Source: Vermiculatibacterium agrestimuris | GTDB taxonomy: Bacteria; Bacillota; Clostridia; Oscillospirales; Oscillospiraceae | Assembly (NCBI RefSeq): GCF_943193085.1 | Contig: NZ_CALPCU010000049.1 | Span: 1 to 5,216, forward strand | DNA length: 5,216 nucleotides | Reading direction: 5' to 3' | Part shown: in pieces, positions 1-4,975 of the stretch | How the letters are laid out: every line of letters starts with the position of its first letter | Numbering within the stretch: position 1 is the first letter of the stretch | The notes under the pieces: generated by a model | What the model saw: only the letters and a program-made list of their open reading frames with translations | The model's database searches: none | What the model was told of the DNA's origin: nothing | Translations under genes and position numbers: made by a program

Positions 1-4
1 CGCG

Positions 5-26
5 CCCCCCCCCCCCCCCCCCCCCC
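5..26. repeat. Poly-C homopolymer, 22 bases
   Basis: Twenty-two consecutive C residues, followed by T and three more C, lie 38 bases before the start codon of the first gene. Nothing else in the window resembles it. It may be a real slippage-prone tract in the 5' region of the stalk-protein gene, or an artefact at a contig edge (poly-G reads on the other strand). The sequence alone does not decide. Confidence 0.9.
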
Positions 27-64
27 TCCCGATTTTTACAGCGGCAGATGGAAGGAGTGGAAAA

Positions 65-844
65 ATGGGAAAGAAACGTTTGGCGTCCATGATGGCTGTG
101 GGAGTTTTGCTCCTGGCGGGGTTTGCCCCGGCGGGGGCAGGACAGGTGCCCTCGGTGCAGGTGAACGGGATGGTGACAGAGGCCATCCCGGAGCTTGTTC
201 AGGGCAGGGCCTACCTGCCCCAGGCGGAGCTGGCGGCCCTGCTGGGGGCCCAGGCGCAGCGGCAGGGCGAGAATGTGCGCCTGTTCCGTGATGAATGGGA
301 AGCTGCCGTGCCGGTGACCTATGAGCGGGACGGTGTTGCCTATCTGCCCCTCCGGGCGGCGGGAGCCGCTTTGGGTTATGAGGTAGGCTGGGATCGGGAG
401 GAGCGGACGGTGATCCTGATGGAAGACCGATGCTCCGATGCGCGGAAATGGAGTCTGACCCAGGTGCAGACCCAGGCGGGGCTTCTCTCTCCCTGGGTGG
501 AGCGCTGGGCCAGAGAGCTGGCTGAAACGGTAGACCCCGGCACGCCCCTGTCCGCCATTCCATTGACAAACGCGGCGACGGCGGCGGAGCTGGCGGCCAA
601 GGGCGCGCAGGCGCTGACGGCGGGGGAGGGCTCCTTCCAGGTGGGAGCGACCGGCGTGCGCGTTTTGCGTAAAGCGGAGGAGACTGTTCTGACGGTCTGC
701 CTGCCGGCGGAGGAGCTGCTCCCGGCACAGCGGCTGGGCATAGCAGAGCAGGAGGTCACCCTGACCCTTACGGTGGGGGAGGACAGCGCCCAGGCGCTGG
801 CGACCCTGGGAGAGTGGCGGGCCTGTGCCCGGTGGACGGCATGA
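65..844 (+). CDS. Secreted protein with copper-amine-oxidase-like N-terminal (stalk) domain
   Basis: A 259-residue exported protein. Residues 1-26 form a signal peptide: basic start (MGKKR), hydrophobic core and small residues (AGAG) near the likely cleavage site. Residues about 29-120 match the copper amine oxidase N-terminal-like domain (PF07833 type), with two beta-rich halves: VQVNG...RAYLP and VPVTYERDGVAYLPLR, then GYEVGWD and TVILM. This domain is common in surface proteins of Clostridia, where it is thought to be structural; despite its name it implies no oxidase activity. Residues 121-259 are not recognised; they contain Ala/Leu-rich helical stretches and a Thr/Val-rich beta segment near 200-240. 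An AGGAG at 53-57 sits 7 bases before the ATG and supports this start. The gene ends inside the ATGA that starts the next gene, so the two are probably translated together. Sure of the domain, not of the function. Confidence 0.85.
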   Translation: MGKKRLASMMAVGVLLLAGFAPAGAGQVPSVQVNGMVTEAIPELVQGRAYLPQAELAALLGAQAQRQGENVRLFRDEWEAAVPVTYERDGVAYLPLRAAGAALGYEVGWDREERTVILMEDRCSDARKWSLTQVQTQAGLLSPWVERWARELAETVDPGTPLSAIPLTNAATAAELAAKGAQALTAGEGSFQVGATGVRVLRKAEETVLTVCLPAEELLPAQRLGIAEQEVTLTLTVGEDSAQALATLGEWRACARWTA

Positions 845-1398
845 TGGACGCTTTGGGACAGGTCGAGGGAACCTTCCTGCTGTGGATCCAGGAGGTTCTG
901 CGCAATGGGATAACAGATCCCATCCTGTCGTTTTACACCAAGCTGGGAGATCACGGCCTGCTGTGGATCGCCCTGTGCCTTCTGCTTCTGCTCTGCCCCA
1001 AGACCCGGCGGGCGGGCCTGACCGGAGCGCTGGCGCTGGCGTTCAGCCTGCTGTTCACCAATGTTATCATTAAGCACGCCGTGGCGCGCACCCGGCCCTG
1101 GCTCATCCTGCCGCAGCTGATCCCGTTGGTGACGGAGCGGGATCCCAACTCCTTCCCCTCGGGGCATACCAGCGCGGCCTTTGCCGCGGCCACGGCCTTC
1201 TTCCACACTCTGCCCTGGAGGTGGGCCGGTGTTACGGCGGTGGTCATGGCGGCGGTGATGGCCCTGTCCAGGCTCTATGTGGGGGTGCATTTCCCCAGCG
1301 ACGTGCTCTGCGGCGCCCTGGTGGGTTTTCTTTGCGGAGAGTTGGCCTGGTACATCGGCAAAAGGCTTCAGGAGCACACAGAGCGGGTCTACCGATAA
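841..1398 (+). CDS. PAP2-family membrane phosphatase
   Basis: A 185-residue integral membrane protein of the PAP2 / type 2 phosphatidic acid phosphatase superfamily. Members dephosphorylate lipid phosphates such as phosphatidate or undecaprenyl pyrophosphate at the outer face of the membrane. All three signature motifs are present: K78-x6-R85-P86 (KHAVARTRP), PSGH at 106-109, and S143-R144-x5-H150-x3-D154 (SRLYVGVHFPSD). H109 and H150 would be the catalytic histidines and D154 their partner. Hydrophobic segments around the motifs suggest five or six membrane spans, usual for a family member of this size. I chose the ATG at 841 because it overlaps the preceding stop as ATGA. A GTG at 814 would add nine residues, but its only purine-rich stretch lies directly against it. 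The substrate cannot be told; undecaprenyl pyrophosphate recycling is one possibility. Terminates at the hairpin just downstream. Confidence 0.95.
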   Translation: MMDALGQVEGTFLLWIQEVLRNGITDPILSFYTKLGDHGLLWIALCLLLLLCPKTRRAGLTGALALAFSLLFTNVIIKHAVARTRPWLILPQLIPLVTERDPNSFPSGHTSAAFAAATAFFHTLPWRWAGVTAVVMAAVMALSRLYVGVHFPSDVLCGALVGFLCGELAWYIGKRLQEHTERVYR

Positions 1399-1402
1399 AG
1401 GG

Positions 1403-1429
1403 AAACGGACGCCGGAAGGCGTCCGTTTT
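1403..1429 (+). terminator. Rho-independent terminator, possibly bidirectional
   Basis: An 11-base perfect stem (1403-1413 with 1418-1428; core ACGGACGCC / GGCGTCCGT) closes a GGAA loop and runs into TTTT, then ATTAT. It starts five bases after the PAP2 stop codon. On the minus strand the same stem follows the GIY-YIG stop by 11 bases and ends in TTTCCCTTT, a weaker tail, so it may stop convergent transcription from both sides. Confidence 0.9.
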
Positions 1430-1439
1430 ATTATGTAAA

Positions 1440-1688
1440 CTATTTTCCGGCGGCGATGAGGGCCAGTTTCTCCTCCCGGGTGAGCTTTTTCACCGCCGCC
1501 TCCCGGCGCAGAGCGGCGGATTTGTCGGGCTGCTCCTCCCGGTAGACCACGGTCAGAGGGCTGCGGCCTCTGGTGTATTTGGCCCCTTTGCCGCTGCGGT
1601 GGAGAGCCAGGCGCCGCTCCACGTCGGTGGTGATGCCGGTATAGAGCGAGCCGTCTCCGCAGCGGAGAATGTAAAGCCAATAGGACAT
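1440..1688 (-). CDS. GIY-YIG nuclease-fold protein (UPF0213, YhbQ/YazA type)
   Basis: An 82-residue protein that is essentially one GIY-YIG domain. The motif appears as LYILRCGDGSLYTGIT (the family's Y-(V/I)-L...YTGIT form), followed by D-x-x-RRLALH with the conserved Arg, then SGKGAKYTRGR and the C-terminal ALRREAAVKKL. Length and motifs match the stand-alone UPF0213 group that includes E. coli YhbQ and Bacillus YazA. The fold is shared with DNA endonucleases and UvrC; the role of these small members in the cell is not firmly settled. The start is fixed by AGGAGG (positions 1700-1695, minus strand) six bases before the ATG; the open frame extends upstream to 2069, but that part lies antisense to or over the DUF1540 gene and has no family match. 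It is downstream of the DUF1540 gene and probably transcribed with it. Confidence 0.95.
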   Translation of the reverse strand: MSYWLYILRCGDGSLYTGITTDVERRLALHRSGKGAKYTRGRSPLTVVYREEQPDKSAALRREAAVKKLTREEKLALIAAGK

Positions 1689-1710
1689 ACCAGCCCTCCT
1701 TTTTATGTAA

Positions 1711-1731
1711 ACCCCCTCAAAGAGAGGGGGT
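1711..1731 (-). terminator. Hairpin between DUF1540 and GIY-YIG genes, weak terminator
   Basis: An 8-base perfect stem ACCCCCTC / GAGGGGGT with a 5-base loop lies ten bases after the DUF1540 stop. On the minus strand it is followed by TTTACATAAAAAGGAGG, so the U-tract is short and the next gene's ribosome binding site comes straight after. It may give partial termination or act as a stabilising or processing hairpin inside an operon. Confidence 0.45.
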
Positions 1732-1740
1732 CTGCGCCGT

Positions 1741-1938
1741 TCAGCGGCAGCTGCAGTTGGAGCCGTGGTCGCCCAGCTGGAAGGAGGCGCACTCGGTGGC
1801 CTCACATTTGCTGACGTCCTTGCAGGTGCAGCCCACCTGGATGGCCTGAAGGGTGCACATGCCGGAGCTGCCGGCGTGGTAGGCGCAGGAGTTGACGGAG
1901 CACTTGATGCTGGGATTACCGGTATTGCTGCGTTGCAT
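1741..1938 (-). CDS. Cysteine-rich DUF1540 domain protein
   Basis: A 65-residue protein with nine cysteines at 13, 18, 28, 37, 39, 45, 50, 62 and 64. The central part reads IKCSVNSCAYH, then CTLQAIQVGC and CEATECASF, the pattern of the DUF1540 family (PF07561), which is widespread in Firmicutes and of unknown function. Cysteine spacing suggests metal binding, but that is inference. There is no signal peptide or membrane segment, so it is probably cytoplasmic. The ATG is supported by GGGAGG (1952-1947, minus strand) eight bases upstream. The 78-base gap to the DUF2238 gene holds a 10-base palindrome (1957-1966, ATTTCGAAAT) just before the ribosome binding site, a possible operator; I see no convincing promoter there, so read-through from upstream is possible. 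Confidence 0.9.
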   Translation of the reverse strand: MQRSNTGNPSIKCSVNSCAYHAGSSGMCTLQAIQVGCTCKDVSKCEATECASFQLGDHGSNCSCR

Positions 1939-2016
1939 AGATGATTCCTCCCTGACATTTCGAAATTTGGGACACAGTCAGTATGCCCCCAGGGGGGAGG
2001 TTTCATGTGCGGGAAG

Positions 2017-2844
2017 TCAGGAGGGTGTGTTCTGGGCGTCCATGACCCGGGGGATGAACCGGCGGGCAAAGCGGCCTTTGCCCCGCTTTTTGACGTAAAA
2101 GTAGCCGATGACGGAGAAGATCACCGCGCCGATAAAATTGACGAAGAGATCCTTCATGGTGTCCAGGATGCCGATATCCAGGTAGCCGCCCAGCCCCAGA
2201 GCCTGTTGGGAGCCGTCGGAGTGAACGATGATCACGTCCGCGATGTCCTGAATGACGGTGGGGGTGTTGCTCCCGGCGGGATCCAGCTTCACCGAGGAGA
2301 TGACGTTGACAATGGCGTCCTTCTGCATATCCAGCAGGAGGAGTTGATCCATGGCGGCTTCGAAGAACTCCCAGAGCACGCCCACGGTCATGGAAAAGCA
2401 GAAGGCCACCACCGCCATGTAGGCGGGGGAGAGGGAGAAGCTGGTGAGCCTGGAGTTGCGGTTGAGGATGTCCACCAAAGAGAAGCCGATGGCGGCGCAG
2501 AGAAAGCCGTTGAGGGTGTGGAGCATAGTGTCCCAGTAGGGGAAGGTGATGTAGAAGGCGCGGATCTCCCCCAGGATCTCGGCGGAATAGATGAACAGGA
2601 GGATGATGACCTCCAGGGTGTCCGGCACGTCGATGTGGAGCCGCTGTTCCACGAAGTTGGGGATGAGGAACAAGATGAGGGTGAGCACACACAGGAACAC
2701 ACTTTCAAAGTCCCGGTTAAAGACTTGGGCGATGAGGACGGCGATGACCGAGTAACGCAGAAGAGTATAGACGGCGGCCAGCACTTTTTTCTCTCTGGAC
2801 AGGCTTTTCCACTGCGCCCGCCAGGAATGCTTTGGGGGTCTCAT
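2017..2844 (-). CDS. DUF2238-type integral membrane protein (YjdF-like)
   Basis: A 275-residue polytopic membrane protein. Hydrophobic spans are visible at about 29-46, 48-66, 76-95, 107-126, 140-160 and 232-250. Motifs resembling the DUF2238 / YjdF family are YWDTMLHTLNGFL (W104, D105, H109), GFSLVDILNR, and VLWEFFEAAMD (W158-E159-F160-F161-E162), followed by DMQKD. Acidic and His residues inside or beside the membrane segments could bind a metal or protons, but the family has no established function. The loop at 175-230 (between spans five and six) is hydrophilic with an Asp-rich patch. A highly basic tail (KKRGKGRFARR) follows the last span, consistent with a cytoplasmic C-terminus. The start overlaps the stop of the carbonic-anhydrase-like gene by four bases (ATGA); the upstream GAGG is weak, so translational coupling is likely. 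Family assignment is from motif memory. Confidence 0.82.
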   Translation of the reverse strand: MRPPKHSWRAQWKSLSREKKVLAAVYTLLRYSVIAVLIAQVFNRDFESVFLCVLTLILFLIPNFVEQRLHIDVPDTLEVIILLFIYSAEILGEIRAFYITFPYWDTMLHTLNGFLCAAIGFSLVDILNRNSRLTSFSLSPAYMAVVAFCFSMTVGVLWEFFEAAMDQLLLLDMQKDAIVNVISSVKLDPAGSNTPTVIQDIADVIIVHSDGSQQALGLGGYLDIGILDTMKDLFVNFIGAVIFSVIGYFYVKKRGKGRFARRFIPRVMDAQNTPS

Positions 2845-3365
2845 GGTGAGACCTCAGCGGCCAGGGGCAGCTCCTGGACCGACAGGGAGCGGTAGATCTG
2901 GGCGTTTTGGTAGTTTGCGGCCACCTCTTCCTCAGTGAGGGCCCGCGCCACCTTGGCGGGGCGGCCGATGACCAGGCTGGCAGGGGGGATGACGGTGTCC
3001 TTAGTCACCAGGGCCCCCGCCGCCACCAGGGAGCCGGCGCCGATGACGCAGCCGTCCAGAAGGATGGCGCCCATACCGATGACGCAGCCCTCCTCCACGG
3101 TGCAGCAGTGAAGGATGGCGCCGTGGCCTACGCTGACGTCCCGATCCAGGCGGATGGGGCCGCCCTCGCCGCCGTGGAGGACGCAGTTGTCCTGCACGTT
3201 GGCGCCGGGGCCGATGGAGATAGAGGCGCAGTCGGCCCGGAGCACCGCGCCGAACCAGATACTGGCCTCGTCGGAGACCTCTACCGCCCCGATGAGAGAG
3301 GCGTTATCCGCCACACGGGCGGTGGGGGAGAGGCGGGGGAAATGCTGACTGAAGGGATGGAGCAT
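2841..3365 (-). CDS. Gamma-carbonic-anhydrase-like hexapeptide-repeat protein
   Basis: A 174-residue left-handed beta-helix protein. It has the repeated hexapeptide pattern ([IV]-G-x-x) through residues about 20-135 and a short C-terminal helix. The three zinc-ligand histidines of the gamma class are all present: H64 (VLHG), H81 (VGHG) and H86 (ILHC). So are the partners equivalent to Arg59, Asp61, Gln75 and Asp76 of the archaeal enzyme Cam: R43 and D45 (LRAD), Q58 and D59 (NVQDN). The proton-shuttle loop of Cam is absent, as in the short YrdA/PaaY-like group, so carbonic anhydrase activity is possible but not assured. Members form trimers in the cytoplasm. The start is set by GGGAGG (3379-3374) eight bases before the ATG; the open frame continues to 3503, but that part is outside the family length and crosses the promoter. 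First gene of an operon with the DUF2238 gene. Confidence 0.93.
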   Translation of the reverse strand: MLHPFSQHFPRLSPTARVADNASLIGAVEVSDEASIWFGAVLRADCASISIGPGANVQDNCVLHGGEGGPIRLDRDVSVGHGAILHCCTVEEGCVIGMGAILLDGCVIGAGSLVAAGALVTKDTVIPPASLVIGRPAKVARALTEEEVAANYQNAQIYRSLSVQELPLAAEVSP

Positions 3366-3402
3366 GACAGTGACCTCCCGGTGGGACAAATAGTTGCCTA
3401 CT

Positions 3403-3431
3403 ATTATATCGGGTTTGGACAAAGGTGGCAA
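3403..3431 (-). promoter_or_regulatory. Sigma-A-type promoter of the gamma-CA/DUF2238 operon
   Basis: On the minus strand, TTGCCA (3431-3426, five of six consensus bases) and TATAAT (3408-3403, perfect) are separated by exactly 17 bases. Transcription should begin near 3396, about 30 bases before the start codon at 3365, leaving room for the ribosome binding site at 3379-3374. No clear operator is seen. Confidence 0.85.
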
Positions 3432-3477
3432 GTCAAAATCCGGGGTGGTCGGCATAGAATGGCTGGGAGGTGATACA

Positions 3478-3690
3478 ATGAATCTGAAAAACAACAAGAT
3501 CACTGTGGGGGAGCTGCTGGACTATGCCCCCGCCAAGGCGGTCTTTCAAAAAAAGTTCCCCATGGTGATGCGCCACCCCATGCTGGGGGCGGCCAGAACG
3601 GTGACGCTGGAGCAGCTCATCGCCGTCGCCGGAGCTTACATCCCGAAGAAGACTGTGGAGGACACCCTCAACGAGCTGCGGAAGGTATAA
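3478..3690 (+). CDS. Small DUF1858-like protein
   Basis: A 70-residue soluble protein. ITVGELLDYAPAKAVFQKKF, then HPMLGAARTVTLEQL, and a final helix EDTLNELRKV follow the helical layout of the DUF1858 domain (PF08984): ITxxMTIGEVL, a turn, ETLEEAA, and ELLxELN. Typical members carry one or two cysteines in the middle turn (CLGC); this protein has none, with HPMLGAA in that place, so any metal or redox role of the cysteines would be lost. The family function is unknown. The start is decided by GGGAGGTGAT (3465-3474), an excellent ribosome binding site seven bases before the ATG. It is divergent from the carbonic-anhydrase-like gene across a 112-base gap; only a weak -10 (TAGAAT, 3455-3460) without a good -35 is visible for it. 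Its last 23 bases overlap the end of the convergent CmpB-like gene. Confidence 0.8.
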   Translation: MNLKNNKITVGELLDYAPAKAVFQKKFPMVMRHPMLGAARTVTLEQLIAVAGAYIPKKTVEDTLNELRKV

Positions 3691-4210
3691 ACCGGACATA
3701 CCACCGAAGGGCTTCCGTTCCGCCCCGGCGGAGAAGGAAGAGTGAGGTGGCGGCGTCCCCCAGGTAGAACAGGGCCGCCGGGATGGTCACCGCCGCCGGG
3801 ATGGCGGCGGCCCACTGGGATAGGATCGGCTCCAGGCCGTAAGTGAGGGGCAGGGACAATAGCCCCCAGAACAGGCTGAAGAGCAGGCATACCCGCCCAC
3901 CCAGATTCAGCGGGAGGGCGCGGTAGTCCCAGAAGGCCACTCCGGCGGCCCGCTCATAAAAGAGGGAGAGGCACCATTCCACCAGGGTGCACACCGCTGC
4001 CCCGGCAAGGAACAGAAGCACAGGGGAGGCTTTGACCGCCGCCGGCAGCGCCAAAATGGCCAGGGCTCCCACACCGTACACGGGACAGACGGGGAGCAGA
4101 AGGTGGCACTTTCGATCCCGCTTGGAGCTGTGAATGGCCCGGGCAAAGGCCACCTCCAGAAGAAAGCCACAAAAACTATAGAAGAAAAATTGCCAGAAGA
4201 ATACCGCCAA
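3668..4210 (-). CDS. CmpB-like membrane protein ('putative ABC transporter permease' family)
   Basis: A 180-residue membrane protein with about five spans. Family marks are FFYSFCGFLLEV at the N-terminus, LLPVCPVYGVGAL, LVEW, FWDYRALPLNLGGRVCL and LFSLFWGLLSL. These match the family annotated as putative ABC transporter permease (PF06541, CmpB), common in Clostridia; a transport role is not proven and no ATPase gene lies nearby. I start it at TTG (4210-4208) because AGGAGG (4223-4218) lies seven bases upstream and the protein then begins right at its first span, as in relatives. An in-frame ATG at 4258 would add 16 polar residues and has no ribosome binding site. An in-frame 13-base repeat (3774-3786 and 3792-3804) encodes the twin IPAA motif. 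No promoter could be assigned. The gene ends 23 bases inside the opposing DUF1858-like gene. Confidence 0.82.
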   Translation of the reverse strand: MAVFFWQFFFYSFCGFLLEVAFARAIHSSKRDRKCHLLLPVCPVYGVGALAILALPAAVKASPVLLFLAGAAVCTLVEWCLSLFYERAAGVAFWDYRALPLNLGGRVCLLFSLFWGLLSLPLTYGLEPILSQWAAAIPAAVTIPAALFYLGDAATSLFLLRRGGTEALRWYVRFIPSAAR

Positions 4211-4217
4211 ATCCTCG

Positions 4218-4223
4218 CCTCCT
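4218..4223 (-). promoter_or_regulatory. Ribosome binding site that decides the TTG start
   Basis: Perfect AGGAGG on the minus strand, seven bases before TTG at 4210-4208. It lies within the coding frame of the longer ATG-started reading, whose own upstream region (ACTCCTTCGT) has no Shine-Dalgarno sequence. Confidence 0.75.
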
Positions 4224-4306
4224 CTTTGTCCCAGTTTTACCGAGGGGAGAGAAAGCATACGAAGGAGTTTTTGTCAAAGGGAGAAGGAGAGATGGAAAAA
4301 AGGGGA

Positions 4307-4336
4307 TTGACAAGGGAAGGGCAGATATGCTATGAT
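4307..4336 (+). promoter_or_regulatory. Promoter of the tRNA operon
   Basis: TTGACA (4307-4312, perfect) and TATGAT (4331-4336, five of six) are separated by 18 bases, and TG two bases before the -10 makes it an extended -10 (TGCTATGAT). Start of transcription is expected near 4343, about 26 bases before tRNA-Gly. The short leader can form a small hairpin (4344-4348 CTGAC with 4354-4358 GTCAG). Confidence 0.85.
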
Positions 4337-4368
4337 ACTTGGGCTGACGATATGTCAGTCAAACCCGT

Positions 4369-4442
4369 GCGGGTGTAGTTCAATGGTAGAATCCCAGCCT
4401 TCCAAGCTGGTCGCGTGGGTTCGATTCCCATCACCCGCTCCA
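4369..4442 (+). tRNA. tRNA-Gly (anticodon UCC)
   Basis: A full cloverleaf: acceptor GCGGGTG (4369-4375) pairs with CACCCGC (4432-4438), discriminator T, encoded CCA at 4440-4442. Anticodon stem CCAGC/GCTGG encloses CTTCCAA, giving UCC, which reads GGA/GGG. The T arm has GTGGG/CCCAT with loop TTCGATT. First gene of a five-tRNA operon. Confidence 0.97.
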
Positions 4443-4443
4443 G

Positions 4444-4567
4444 CGTCGGGGCAAGCATCACATCCCTCGCTTCCGGTTCCACCGAAAGCTCGCTCGTTTC
4501 GCTGCCCCTCCTTTCCCCAGGTCGCCTGAGGGACGGCGACCCGGGGGCCCCAGGGAGCGCATGATAT
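4444..4567 (+). repeat. Intergenic repeat copy A (tRNA-Gly to tRNA-Arg spacer)
   Basis: This spacer has no gene. It shares three collinear blocks with the segment after tRNA-Lys: 4444-4463 (17 of 20 identical to 4976-4995), 4502-4519 (17 of 18 identical to 5040-5057) and CGGGGGCCCC at 4542-4551 (same as 5079-5088). Between the second and third blocks lies a hairpin, GGTCGCC (4520-4526) with GGCGACC (4535-4541), flanked by CCCC and GGGG that can extend it. The part equivalent to the operon terminator is degraded here: the stem is broken and there is no T run, which fits its position inside a transcribed operon. Another small hairpin is CGAAA/TTTCG at 4483-4501. Confidence 0.75.
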
Positions 4568-4644
<77 letters not shown>

Positions 4645-4673
4645 TCCCTTTTATTGTCCGCATAATTGCATAT

Positions 4674-4750
4674 GGTGGGCGTAGTTCAGTTGGTAGAGCA
4701 TCGGATTGTGGTTCCGAGTGTCGAGGGTTCGAGTCCCTTCGCCCACCCCA
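4674..4750 (+). tRNA. tRNA-His (anticodon GUG)
   Basis: Carries the histidine-specific extra G at position -1 (4674), which pairs with discriminator C73 (4747). Acceptor GTGGGCG (4675-4681) pairs with CGCCCAC (4740-4746); encoded CCA 4748-4750. Anticodon stem TCGGA/TCCGA encloses TTGTGGT, giving GUG for CAC/CAU. Confidence 0.97.
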
Positions 4751-4762
4751 GACATGGCGGAA

Positions 4763-4786
4763 GGGCCGGAGCTTCGGCTTCGGCCC
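4763..4786 (+). other. Stable UUCG-capped hairpin in the His-Gln spacer
   Basis: A 10-base stem GGGCCGGAGC / GCTTCGGCCC (one G-U pair) is capped by the exceptionally stable C(UUCG)G tetraloop. CTCGC separates it from TTTTTCTTT (4792-4800). The gap before the T run makes it a poor terminator; it may be partial attenuation, a processing signal, or a stabiliser that divides the tRNA precursor. No new promoter is seen before tRNA-Gln. Confidence 0.7.
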
Positions 4787-4821
4787 CTCGCTTTTTCTTT
4801 CCTGCCCCAGGCGGATGATAG

Positions 4822-4896
4822 TGGGGTGTAGCCAAGCGGTTAAGGCACGGGACTTTGACTCCCGCATCGCTGGTTCGAGTCCAGCCATCCCAGCCA
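4822..4896 (+). tRNA. tRNA-Gln (anticodon UUG)
   Basis: Acceptor TGGGGTG (4822-4828) pairs with CATCCCA (4886-4892; one G-U), discriminator G, encoded CCA 4894-4896. The T1-A72 pair and anticodon UUG (stem CGGGA/TCCCG, loop CTTTGAC) are standard for bacterial glutamine tRNA. It is only three bases from tRNA-Lys, so processing must separate the two. Confidence 0.97.
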
Positions 4897-4899
4897 TAT

Positions 4900-4975
4900 G
4901 ACCCGGTAGCTCAGTTGGTAGAGCACCTGCCTTTTAAGCCGGTTGTCCGGGGTTCGAGCCCCCGCCGGGTCACCA
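4900..4975 (+). tRNA. tRNA-Lys (anticodon UUU) with a mismatch in the anticodon stem
   Basis: Acceptor GACCCGG (4900-4906) pairs with CCGGGTC (4965-4971), discriminator A, encoded CCA 4973-4975. T arm CGGGG/CCCCG with loop TTCGAGC and D arm GCTC/GAGC are perfect. Anticodon loop CTTTTAA gives UUU for AAA/AAG. The anticodon stem is CCTGC (4926-4930) with GCCGG (4938-4942): four good pairs, but the middle one is T4928 against C4940, a mismatch at 29-41. The other four tRNAs here have no mismatch in their stems. The gene is otherwise intact and sits last in the operon before a strong terminator. Confidence 0.93.

Noticed and set aside
814..840. Upstream GTG start for the PAP2 gene
   Set aside because: The purine stretch GGGAGA touches the GTG, leaving no proper spacing, while the ATG at 841 has the ATGA overlap.
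376..1680. 434-codon minus-strand open frame
   Set aside because: Lies opposite the stalk-domain, PAP2 and GIY-YIG coding sequences; low-complexity Arg/Pro/Gly/His composition typical of a GC-rich antisense shadow.
1986..1998. CCCCC/GGGGG hairpin after the DUF2238 gene as a terminator
   Set aside because: The loop is only a few bases and no T run follows on the minus strand.
2005..2895. 296-codon plus-strand open frame rich in Asp, Glu, Gly and His
   Set aside because: Antisense to the DUF2238 gene, whose motifs and coupled start are convincing; the composition follows from the opposite strand.
4249..4277. Possible minus-strand promoter for the CmpB-like gene (TTGACA at 4277-4272)
   Set aside because: The only TATAAT-like hexamer, TATGCT (4259-4254), is 12 bases away, too close; at 17 bases the sequence is TTTCTC.
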